From: an uncultured Bacteroidales bacterium
GTDB lineage: Bacteria > Bacteroidota > Bacteroidia > Bacteroidales > Paludibacteraceae
Length of the DNA: 64,000 nt
Reading direction: 5' to 3'
NCBI GenBank assembly: GCA_902800525.1
Contig: CADCEV010000004.1
Location: 1 to 64,000 of the forward strand
The notes beneath the pieces are model-generated. The model was not told the DNA's origin. It searched no databases and was given only the letters and a program-made list of their open reading frames with translations. The position numbers and the translations under genes are program-made. Below are positions 17,588 through 26,489 of the stretch, in pieces (within the stretch, counting starts at the first letter, position 1; each line of letters begins with the position of its first letter).

Positions 17588-19021
17588 TTATCGGACTTGC
17601 GCGCCTTGGAGGTTGTAGAGCCGGTTGCCGCGGAGGATATAGAGAACGCCGTCCACAAGAACCTTTGAACATGGCACCTTGTCGCTTTGCACATCCTCCA
17701 TGCCATCCGGGAGCTGTCCCGAGCCGGAGGACCGGAACACCGCCATAATAGCCACGCTTCCGGTCACGGTGTAGTACAAGGGGTTATCAATGGCATTCAT
17801 ATCGGATCCGGAGAAGACGCATTCGGTAAAATCACAGTAATTGCCTTCTTTCCAGCCGGCGAACTCATAGCCCTCTTTCGGGGTGGCGAGGATAGATACC
17901 TCTGCGTACGGAGGAACGGTGTAAGTACCGTCACCATTGTCGATAATATCACTGCCGAAATGGTTCGTAAGGGCTACCGACCCCATCGCCGAATCGTTCA
18001 CAACGAGTTGCAGGGTGTAAGCGGTGACAGGAGACGGCTCGGGTACTGAATCGGAACCGATGGTGAAAATGATATCGGATACCGCAAGCACTGAACCGGC
18101 ATTGCCGAAATGCACACTTTTCGCATTGCCCGTCCATGTCCATGTAGCATCGTCCCATCCTTCGCCATAGGATCCATATGCGAACACGGCGGTACATTCA
18201 ATCTTTTTGATAAAACCTGATTCCGTCGAGAACGTGAATGCCCCATTACTATTATTGGCATTAAAAACCACATCACAATGCCCCACTACCGGCTGTATGT
18301 ACTGATCTCCTTGGTTGACGGTAACGGTGATCCCTTTGATGGTTACGGATTCTCCCGGGTAGTAATATTCCTTGGTGAAGGTATTGAGTTCGTCGCATCC
18401 CCATGTGATAACTTGCTCCCCGGCGGGTTCGGATGCGGGTGCATCAATTGCCACAGATACGATACGATAGCCTCCGGCAAACTCTTTTATTTCCACATCG
18501 CCGCCTTGGGAGACATACACCAAATCTCTCCAGACATACCCTTGTCCGTCACCACCTCCGCTGTTCTTGGCCGGCAGCAGGTGCTCCTGCGAAAGAAGTA
18601 CGGCGTTTTTCGGATAGACTTCTTCCGGGTCTTCAAAATCAGCATCAGTAGTACCTTTCGCGGCAGCGGTCAGGGTGATCGTATCGCCGGCGTTCGTGTT
18701 CTTGACCATCAGAATACCGTTTTTGGCGCCGAACTCAAAACATTTGCCCGGATAAACGATGAAAGCTTTCGTTTTGTCCGATTTATTCGAGTTTAAAAAT
18801 ACAATGTCCGGCACGTTAGTCACAAAACTTTCGCTGGCGACACCGCCTTTGATGTCGTACACATACTTACCTATAGCCGGGTCGGTTTCGGTCGTATTCA
18901 AAGTCGCCGCATTGTTGGTCCACTCGCCAATAGTTGTACCGGTTGTTTTCAGGTCAATCACTTTGGCATGTACTGTCATAACTGCAATAACTATTGCAGA
19001 AAAGAGGAAAATTTTTCTCAT
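17588..19021 (-). CDS. Secreted protein with InlB-type repeat and short C-terminal sorting motif
   Basis: The protein has 477 residues with a signal peptide (about 1-19, ending VHA). The middle is beta-rich and not recognised. Residues about 340-432 form a divergent InlB/listeria-type repeat with GYEFAGWKEGN and ending IMAVF. The tail, SKVLVDGVLYILRGNRLYNL, is the same kind of C-terminal motif as in the neighbouring secreted proteins. It is likely a cell-surface protein exported by Sec and then T9SS; ligand and role are unknown. It is the last gene of a minus-strand series of secreted proteins. Confidence 0.8.
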   Translation of the reverse strand: MRKIFLFSAIVIAVMTVHAKVIDLKTTGTTIGEWTNNAATLNTTETDPAIGKYVYDIKGGVASESFVTNVPDIVFLNSNKSDKTKAFIVYPGKCFEFGAKNGILMVKNTNAGDTITLTAAAKGTTDADFEDPEEVYPKNAVLLSQEHLLPAKNSGGGDGQGYVWRDLVYVSQGGDVEIKEFAGGYRIVSVAIDAPASEPAGEQVITWGCDELNTFTKEYYYPGESVTIKGITVTVNQGDQYIQPVVGHCDVVFNANNSNGAFTFSTESGFIKKIECTAVFAYGSYGEGWDDATWTWTGNAKSVHFGNAGSVLAVSDIIFTIGSDSVPEPSPVTAYTLQLVVNDSAMGSVALTNHFGSDIIDNGDGTYTVPPYAEVSILATPKEGYEFAGWKEGNYCDFTECVFSGSDMNAIDNPLYYTVTGSVAIMAVFRSSGSGQLPDGMEDVQSDKVPCSKVLVDGVLYILRGNRLYNLQGAQVR

Positions 19022-19103
19022 AACTTTATAATATATTTAAGTCAAAAATTACCAAAAATGTTCCAAAAATTATTTATTGTTCACGAATTTAACAAATGGT
19101 TGT

Positions 19104-19241
19104 TTAAGGCACTTGGGGACCGTATTGGGGCTCGCCGGGTTCGATACGGGTGAAAGTCTGGCAGAAAGCAGACAGGGCGAAACAGCATACCGCACAGAGC
19201 ACCATCATCCGGCGATGCAGAGTGAAGAATTTTGGGGTCAT
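19104..19241 (-). CDS. Possible 45-residue secreted peptide
   Basis: The ORF starts MTPKFFTLHRRMM and continues with a hydrophobic segment VLCAVCCFALSAFCQ, a convincing short signal peptide. The mature part would be about 17 residues rich in Pro, Gly and Gln. It lies between two secreted-protein genes on the same strand, after a terminator-like hairpin. I know no family. It could be a small lipoprotein (a Cys is at the end of the hydrophobic segment) or a chance frame. Confidence 0.4.
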   Translation of the reverse strand: MTPKFFTLHRRMMVLCAVCCFALSAFCQTFTRIEPGEPQYGPQVP

Positions 19242-19269
19242 ATCGGAGTCTTGTTTGAATGATTGGAAA

Positions 19270-19295
19270 CCGGACGGGAAACCAATCCCGTCCGG
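19270..19295 (-). terminator. Hairpin after the 2370-residue gene
   Basis: CCGGACGGGA (19270-19279), a 6-nt loop, TCCCGTCCGG (19286-19295): a perfect 10-bp stem 12 bp past the stop at 19308. The following minus-strand T-run is weak (TTTCC), so read-through or an RNA-stability role is possible. Confidence 0.65.
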
Positions 19296-19307
19296 CTGAA
19301 AAAGGGC

Positions 19308-22300
19308 TTATTGAACTTCTGTACCGAGGAGGTTGTAAGCCTTACCATCGCGTATGATGAGAAGTTGACCGTTATAGAGCACTTTATGCCACTCCGAGTT
19401 GGTCTTCTCAGAGTCGATAGAAGGAATACCTTGAACCGGCTCAAACGGATACTCGAATACATCGTCTATGAAGCTCTGGTACTCCTTGTCGGCAATGGTG
19501 ATAGTACCGCAAGCAGAGGTACGTCCTCCGGCACCGAGGCTGTAGGGAGCCAGCTCGTGGGTATTCGGATCTTCGGTACCCTTGTAAGCGATAACGGATT
19601 TAACGTCTCTGCATATTGTTATGTCTCCGCAGTTAGCGCCAGCCGCTCCACCGATACCAGCAGAGAGCATGCCGCCCTTCGCTTCAATGGAGCCGCCTTC
19701 AATCATGATGTTACCGCAGTGGCGTCCGTCAAATCCGGCACCGATACCAGCCGCCCATCCGCCGCTCTCGGCGTAGAGGTAACCTTCGTCACCGGTGATC
19801 GTCAGGGTCTTGCCTTCCGGCACATAGATACCCGGCATGTAAAGTTGGAAGCCTTGTACGCTGTTCTCACCTTCCAACACGATGGTAGCATTACCCTCGC
19901 AGGTGATACCTGCCCACTTGTTCTCCCATGTATCTTCGGTATTGATATGTGCATCACGCAATACTACCGTAGCACCGTCTGCGATGGTTACCTTGTACGG
20001 CTGTACAGAACTCTCCAACGTACCATAAATCTCGGTACCGTCTTTAGCTATTACATCTTTATCCAGGATAGAGAGGTTACCATCCCATGGTTCATATAAG
20101 AAGTCCGGATCAACAATACCGTTTCCGTACTCTTTTGTACCTACGGTTACGCCGTTACACATACTATGCAGGTTTTCAGTATCGCTGCTCATCGCAGCAC
20201 CAACGCTGAACGGAGCATCCATACCGGCAGTTGAATGAACTCGTTTAACGGTCTTGGCGATATTGATTTCATCGCAAGAACCTCCACAACCGGCACCAAT
20301 ACCCGGACAGCCGGGACCACCAACGGCCTCTACGATACCTCCGAGGATGGTAATCTTACCGCAATCGCCGGCTTCACCGCCACCGATACCCGGGTGGTTC
20401 AAACCGCCTACGGCAGTGACGTGACCGCTCTCAATAACGATTTCACCGCAGTTAAGTTTTTTCACAAGAGTTACCGGATCCCATGTATAAGCACCACCGA
20501 TACCCGCTGCTTGTTTCGGCGTGTAATCAGCCGATTTGGACTCATAGCGGCCGTTCACCTTGCGGATCTGGCTTTCTCTTATAACTTCACCTTGACAGGT
20601 AGCATTCAGTTGATCCTCATCGCTGTAGCCGCGTAAGATAACACGACGTCCTTCCGGCACATAAATACCCGGTAAGAAGGAATTGAAGGATTCAATATCG
20701 TTCACGCCACGGAAATAAACAATAGCGTTACCCTCGAAGAAAATACCCGGATCAATGTATAAAGAGCGATCATCACCTCCCTGTCCGATCTTGGCATCCT
20801 CCAGATAGATAGTGGCATCCGGAGCGACCGTAATACGATATGGCACTTCACCGCTCAATGTCTCGCCGTTTAATATACGGCGTTTGGGAATACGGTCGCC
20901 TTGCGGATAGAAGAACTCTGTTGCACGGATCGGTTCCCTGTCAAGCTCAGCAAATTCGTTTCCTAACCGAATGCCCTTGAAGATTCCGGCGATTGTACTT
21001 TCCTCACCGCGTATCGAAAAATCATAGGCACAGGTACCTACACTATGATTGGAATACGCTCCGGCATAACAACGCGTATTTGCCTGATCGGATAATATAA
21101 TCTCACCGCATTCGCCACCCATAGCAGAAGTGCCGATAGCAGCAGCGAAGGAACCTCCGGTAGCATCGACAATACCGCTCTTAATATAGATATTACCTAT
21201 CGTACTGTTAGGACCGGCACCAATAGCCGGGCACAAATCACCGCCTACAACCGTTACCGCCCTAGTATTCTCACTGTTTCCACAGTCAATAACGATTCTG
21301 CCGGTAGTATGCGATCCGGAACGAGTACCGATAGCCGGCGCTTTGCCGTTACTTTTCACTTCCAAGCCTCCCCAGTTATCTTCAGCATCCATGATATAGA
21401 GGTTGCCATCAACCACTTCGATACCCGGGTATTCCTCATGGAAACCTGTGATCACATCACGGTTTAGACCGATTAGTTCGAGCGTGTTATTTCCCATACA
21501 GGTCAAACCGGCATACGGATATTTCTCATCATTCTTACCGTTAATCGTTACACCATCCAGTTTGACAGAGGCGCCTCTTAACAGAGTCAGATGGAAATCA
21601 CTCAAGTCGCCGCTTAAAGTTTCTCCGCCCATCAATTCCAGCGAGGTTACTTGGGTCGGATCATAAACGAATGTATCGTCCGTAATTCCCTTTAAAATCA
21701 AAGCACCGATGGTAATTTTTGCGTTTCGGTTATTGGCATTACCGATACTGTTCAATACGTCTCCGCTTCCTTTTACCGCTTTGATGCTGATTACGTTACG
21801 GTCTATAGACACACCAGCATTTACAACAGATGTAGATTCGGAGCCGGAACCGATACCGGGAGCACCGGCACCACCATAAGCTTCTATCGAGCACGCATTA
21901 AAACCAACGCCACCGAAGGACATATTGTAACAACCGCCGATACCTGCCGATCCTTGACCACCATAAGCTATTATATCGCAACCCTTGATGAAGACTCGTC
22001 CACCGTTTTCGCTACGGCTTGCACCGATACCCGGAGCCTTACCGTTACTGCTGACAACGAGCGAACCAGGACCATAAATATAGCTATTGAAAGATCCTGC
22101 ATCAGCGATAAAGATACCCGGATAATTCTCATGGAAACCGCGGATCGTATTTTCGCCCTCCACCGTAATCTCCACTTGCTCTCCACAAGTAAGACCTGCC
22201 CACGGATAACTGCTGCTATTGACACCGTTAATGGTCACATCCTTCAAAGTGATCTTGGCACCGCCTCTAACCGTCAGTTTGACGTTTTTCTTCAGTGTTC

Positions 22301-25300
22301 CTGTCACGATGGTTCCGGTCGTAATTTCGTAATCAGACTGGATGTTATCCAAAACCAGCTTGTTTCCTGTCTTCGGCGAAGGATAGATGAACGGACTTTC
22401 GCTCACTCCGTCCGAATAGGTTGTTGTACCGATAACGATCCTACCATGGGCGGTTTTCTGAACCGCACTTCCGATCGTGTAGGTAGCGTATGCACCTTTT
22501 ACCGCGTGGATATAGGTGGCAGTTTCTGCTACATTGATACTTCCGCATGTCGATTCACCGCCGCCGCATCCGATAGCCGCACAATAGCTACCGCCCTCGG
22601 CATAGATATTACCGCTTTGAATATCGATATTACCACAACTCATTTGCGTACTACCACCGATACCGCATCCGCTACCGTTACTGCTGGCGTGGAGCGTTCC
22701 GTCCGCTGAGTTTTTCTTAATGGTCAGTGTAAAGTTCTCCGGCACGAAGATACCCGGGAAGTACTTGTCAAAGCCTTTGACCGTATTGTCTCCGTTCAAC
22801 ACAATTTGTGCATTACCCATACAGGTTAATCCTGCAAAGGCATACTTGGAGTCGTTTGTACCCTCTATCTTCACGCTGTTAAGCGTTACTTGTGCATCCG
22901 GAGCAATACTCAGCATGTAGTTGCCCTGGAGCGTACCGTAAACCATATCGCCGTTGATGAACACAAAGTCATGCGTAATCGTATCGAGTTTGACATTTCC
23001 GGCAACCCGACGCATAATCGTACCTGTTACATCTTCTTCAGGAGTGACTTCCCCGGAAACTACTTCTTCGGAAGCCGGGTTCTCCGGTTCCTCATCGGTA
23101 GCACCTTCCGGATAAACAAATCGTGAACCGGAAATACCATCAACGACCTGATCAGCAATGGTAACTTTGCCGATAATAGAAGTGGTAACCCCTTCAAAAG
23201 CGGCTCTACCGATACAATACGGAGCTGTCAGGCCATTTGCAAATCCACCACTGGTTACCGACAGATATTTCACCGTTTTCAGAATCGTGATATCTCCGGT
23301 TGTATTTCTCAAACCGGCACCGATACCCGGAGCGAGCGTACCGCCATGGGCATACACCTTACCGCCGGAAATTTCAATATTTCCACACGTAGTAGAGCGA
23401 TAAGCGGCACCGATACCCGCGGAGCGGTTGGCACCAAAAGCTACTACTTCACCGCCGGTGATAATAATCTTGTCGTAAGCACCTTCGTACGCGCCACCGA
23501 TAGCCGCACCATAGGCGTCATCGTCGCCATCCGTATAAGCGAGGATATGACCGCCTTCAATCTTGATAGTACCGCAATCTTTGAGCACAGCGGCACCGAT
23601 AGCCGCAGCATTACCCAAAGAAACCGCCTCCAACTCACCGTCACCGGCTATGGTTAATGTCTTGCCTTTCGGGACGTATATAGCCGGATAATCACCGTAA
23701 TAACCGGTTACTTTGTTTTTACCTTTCAGTATAATTCTTGCATTACCCAAACAGGTAATTCCGGCAAACGAATAGCCTTTCTCATTAACACCGACAATCT
23801 TGGCGTCCTGCAGGGTGATCGTAGCATTATCCGCCACGAAGATATTGGCGAAATCACCGCTACTGGTCAGAATATCATTGTTCTGCGCCGTAAAATCGCC
23901 CTCAATATCCCATAGGTTGATATAGTGGTCATTCGGGAAGACGAACGGACTACGATCTATACCGGCGGAATAGAATTCACCGTTTTTGTAGATTGTGCAA
24001 CCGGTAGCGCCTTTACCATGCCCTACGCTGAAGGGCGATTTGTCGCCTTTGTATGCTTTGAGACCGGTCATCTCGGTAGAGAGGTACACATTACCGCATT
24101 TACCCAGCGCGCCGGTACCAACACCAGCCGCCTGCTCGCCACCGATAGCTACAACCGAACCGGAAGTAAGGTAGATATTCCCGCAACGGCTACCGTCATG
24201 ACCGGTACCGATTCCGGCACCATATTTACCGCCCTCTGCCTTTACATTGGCCCCTTTGACGATAATATCGCCACAATCAGCCATCTTGGCGCCACCGATA
24301 CCTGCACCGGCATTATTACTAAGGGCTGTAATATTACCGCCATAGAGGAAGATATTTCCGGCATCTATATCCCATCCTGCACCGATAGCGGCAGCGTTAT
24401 TGGCATGCACATCCAAACTTCCGTTACCCGTGATTACCAAAGTGCTATTTTTCGGAACAAAAATAGCAGGATAGTCTCCACCGCATGCAGTAATCCTGTT
24501 TTTTCCTTCCAGCTTGATAGTAGCATCGCCAAGACAGGTGACACCTGCCCATTTGACATCGCTGAAATTACCATTGATAGATACATCTTTGAAAGTCACT
24601 TCTGCATTATCGGCAATCGTGATTTTGTACATGTTCGGATCCGAGAGTGTACCCGTCACCGTCTTGTTGTTCGTGATTTGGAGATTGGCGGTGATCGTAG
24701 ATAAATCAATCACATCCGACTCCGGGTAGATATACGGATTACCATCCAGACAGTCTCCCAGATAATCTCCGTCCAGGAAAATACCCTTGCAAGAAGATTG
24801 CCCGGTCTCACTCGAGCGCATCCCATAACCGATAGCGCAAGGAGCATCTTTGCCTTTTTCAGCGCGGATCTTCACCCTGGAATCAATCCATATTTGCCCG
24901 CACGTAGATCTCCAGGCACCACCGATAGCCGGAGATTTATATCCTCCTTTGGCATCGATTTTACCACCGGAAAGACGGATATCTCCGGCATAACTGGAAT
25001 CATATCCGGAGCCGATAGCCGTAGCGCGCTCGCCGGCTTCAGCAATGACAGTACCGGAAATAATTTGGACAAATCCGCAACTGGTCATGTAACCACCACC
25101 GATAGCGGCAGCGTACTGACCACCGGTGGCTATAACAGTACCGCTACAATTGATTATCACATTTCCACCTTTCGTTAGATATCTGGCTCCGATACCTGCT
25201 CCGTATCGTCCGCCTTCTACATCCAATATACCGGATCCCCTGATGGTCAAAGTATTATTCTCCGTAACGGATATACCGCAACGGTTGTAGGTTTTGCACC

Positions 25301-26420
25301 AAAGCACGTTCTCACCCTCTATCGTAATCTCTGCATTTCCTAAACATACGAGTGCGGAGAAAGGAGTACGATCAACAGCCTTTACCTCTATATCGGCATC
25401 GCGCAAAGTAATTTTCGCGTTGTTCTCAATAGAAATCATGATATTCTCATTAGCGAGTTCGCCGTGGAGCACATCTTGATCTTGCGCGATATAGTCTTCC
25501 GTCAATTTGGAGAGATCGATGTCATGAATATTCGGATAGTTGAAATAAGCGCGTCCTACACCGTCGGGATACGTTTTTCCGCCGATGGTGATTGTACCTG
25601 CATTGGACGATTTACCTCCGTATCCCCAACCGATCGAGCAAAGAGATTCATCCCCCTTGACCGCCGTTACATCTACCCCGGTGCTGATACTGATTACACC
25701 ACATGTACCTAAGCAAGCGGCACCGATACCCGGAGAACGGAAACCACCCTGAGCGTAAACCGTAGTGGATGTTCCCGCCATTTTCGTGATATTGACATAG
25801 GCGGCTTTGCTGCTGTCGAAACCGGAACCGATACCGGTACCACGATTACCACCGTAGGCCTTAATGTTACCGCCGTAGATATCAATGGTGCCGCAGTTAG
25901 CGAGATAACTGCCGCCGATACCCGCGCCATACATACCTCCGTGTGCCTCAATAGTACCGCCTTCAATTTGAATATTGCCGGCATCTACATCCTTGTACGC
26001 ACCGATACCGGCACCGTACAGACCACCTTGCACATACAATTTGTCAGCATTCGTACCCTTAATGGTCAGTTTCTTTGAATTAGGCACATAAATACCTGAA
26101 TAACTGTTACCACCATTGATGATTTGGTTTTCTCCCTTGATGGTAATTTCCGCGTCGCCAAGACAGTTCACAGCCGGAGCCGCTTTGCCTTTCGTTACGC
26201 TACCTTTCGGATTGAATACGAGAACAGCATCCTCAAAAGTTACCTTGGCACCTGCTTTAATCGTTACGTTGATCGCGACCCCCGATTGCAATGTACCCGT
26301 AAGCACATCGCCGTCCGACATGGTGATGTCCGCCGTAGCTTTTGTCAGAGTCCATCTCGTCGCTTCCGCATTAGCCAGCGTCATCAACACCGCTAATGTA
26401 AAGATTAGAAATCGTTTCAT
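19308..26420 (-). CDS. Giant secreted beta-helix protein with nine long repeats (2370 residues)
   Basis: After a signal peptide (MKRFLIFTLAVLMTLANA) the protein is nine related units of roughly 210-290 residues. Each opens with a line such as GDVLTGTLQSG, then ITLKDVTI, then CLGNAEITIEGEN, then an 'AIYVPKGKTLTI' strand. Each closes with Gly-rich turns such as AAIGGGYMTSCG and PGIGAG. This is the pattern of the 'carbohydrate-binding domain-containing' proteins of Bacteroidota, predicted right-handed parallel beta-helices; ligand binding is not shown here. Unit starts lie near residues 35, 300, 565, 830, 1140, 1350, 1590, 1850 and 2110. Units 4 and 5 are separated by an acidic linker with EEVVSGEVTPEEDVTG. 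The tail HKVLYNGQLLIIRDGKAYNL is the shared C-terminal motif. It lies 69 nt downstream of the BspA-like gene. Confidence 0.88.
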   Translation of the reverse strand: MKRFLIFTLAVLMTLANAEATRWTLTKATADITMSDGDVLTGTLQSGVAINVTIKAGAKVTFEDAVLVFNPKGSVTKGKAAPAVNCLGDAEITIKGENQIINGGNSYSGIYVPNSKKLTIKGTNADKLYVQGGLYGAGIGAYKDVDAGNIQIEGGTIEAHGGMYGAGIGGSYLANCGTIDIYGGNIKAYGGNRGTGIGSGFDSSKAAYVNITKMAGTSTTVYAQGGFRSPGIGAACLGTCGVISISTGVDVTAVKGDESLCSIGWGYGGKSSNAGTITIGGKTYPDGVGRAYFNYPNIHDIDLSKLTEDYIAQDQDVLHGELANENIMISIENNAKITLRDADIEVKAVDRTPFSALVCLGNAEITIEGENVLWCKTYNRCGISVTENNTLTIRGSGILDVEGGRYGAGIGARYLTKGGNVIINCSGTVIATGGQYAAAIGGGYMTSCGFVQIISGTVIAEAGERATAIGSGYDSSYAGDIRLSGGKIDAKGGYKSPAIGGAWRSTCGQIWIDSRVKIRAEKGKDAPCAIGYGMRSSETGQSSCKGIFLDGDYLGDCLDGNPYIYPESDVIDLSTITANLQITNNKTVTGTLSDPNMYKITIADNAEVTFKDVSINGNFSDVKWAGVTCLGDATIKLEGKNRITACGGDYPAIFVPKNSTLVITGNGSLDVHANNAAAIGAGWDIDAGNIFLYGGNITALSNNAGAGIGGAKMADCGDIIVKGANVKAEGGKYGAGIGTGHDGSRCGNIYLTSGSVVAIGGEQAAGVGTGALGKCGNVYLSTEMTGLKAYKGDKSPFSVGHGKGATGCTIYKNGEFYSAGIDRSPFVFPNDHYINLWDIEGDFTAQNNDILTSSGDFANIFVADNATITLQDAKIVGVNEKGYSFAGITCLGNARIILKGKNKVTGYYGDYPAIYVPKGKTLTIAGDGELEAVSLGNAAAIGAAVLKDCGTIKIEGGHILAYTDGDDDAYGAAIGGAYEGAYDKIIITGGEVVAFGANRSAGIGAAYRSTTCGNIEISGGKVYAHGGTLAPGIGAGLRNTTGDITILKTVKYLSVTSGGFANGLTAPYCIGRAAFEGVTTSIIGKVTIADQVVDGISGSRFVYPEGATDEEPENPASEEVVSGEVTPEEDVTGTIMRRVAGNVKLDTITHDFVFINGDMVYGTLQGNYMLSIAPDAQVTLNSVKIEGTNDSKYAFAGLTCMGNAQIVLNGDNTVKGFDKYFPGIFVPENFTLTIKKNSADGTLHASSNGSGCGIGGSTQMSCGNIDIQSGNIYAEGGSYCAAIGCGGGESTCGSINVAETATYIHAVKGAYATYTIGSAVQKTAHGRIVIGTTTYSDGVSESPFIYPSPKTGNKLVLDNIQSDYEITTGTIVTGTLKKNVKLTVRGGAKITLKDVTINGVNSSSYPWAGLTCGEQVEITVEGENTIRGFHENYPGIFIADAGSFNSYIYGPGSLVVSSNGKAPGIGASRSENGGRVFIKGCDIIAYGGQGSAGIGGCYNMSFGGVGFNACSIEAYGGAGAPGIGSGSESTSVVNAGVSIDRNVISIKAVKGSGDVLNSIGNANNRNAKITIGALILKGITDDTFVYDPTQVTSLELMGGETLSGDLSDFHLTLLRGASVKLDGVTINGKNDEKYPYAGLTCMGNNTLELIGLNRDVITGFHEEYPGIEVVDGNLYIMDAEDNWGGLEVKSNGKAPAIGTRSGSHTTGRIVIDCGNSENTRAVTVVGGDLCPAIGAGPNSTIGNIYIKSGIVDATGGSFAAAIGTSAMGGECGEIILSDQANTRCYAGAYSNHSVGTCAYDFSIRGEESTIAGIFKGIRLGNEFAELDREPIRATEFFYPQGDRIPKRRILNGETLSGEVPYRITVAPDATIYLEDAKIGQGGDDRSLYIDPGIFFEGNAIVYFRGVNDIESFNSFLPGIYVPEGRRVILRGYSDEDQLNATCQGEVIRESQIRKVNGRYESKSADYTPKQAAGIGGAYTWDPVTLVKKLNCGEIVIESGHVTAVGGLNHPGIGGGEAGDCGKITILGGIVEAVGGPGCPGIGAGCGGSCDEINIAKTVKRVHSTAGMDAPFSVGAAMSSDTENLHSMCNGVTVGTKEYGNGIVDPDFLYEPWDGNLSILDKDVIAKDGTEIYGTLESSVQPYKVTIADGATVVLRDAHINTEDTWENKWAGITCEGNATIVLEGENSVQGFQLYMPGIYVPEGKTLTITGDEGYLYAESGGWAAGIGAGFDGRHCGNIMIEGGSIEAKGGMLSAGIGGAAGANCGDITICRDVKSVIAYKGTEDPNTHELAPYSLGAGGRTSACGTITIADKEYQSFIDDVFEYPFEPVQGIPSIDSEKTNSEWHKVLYNGQLLIIRDGKAYNLLGTEVQ

Positions 26421-26489
26421 GGTTGTTAATAATTGGGGTTAATAATATTTATATATTGTTTGTTCGCGTGTACACGAGACAAATATCCG

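Noticed and set aside
17438-17668. 76-codon frame after the terminator at 17401-17439
   Set aside because: It starts in the terminator T-run, crosses the opposite terminator and overlaps the end of the gene at 17588; no motif supports it.
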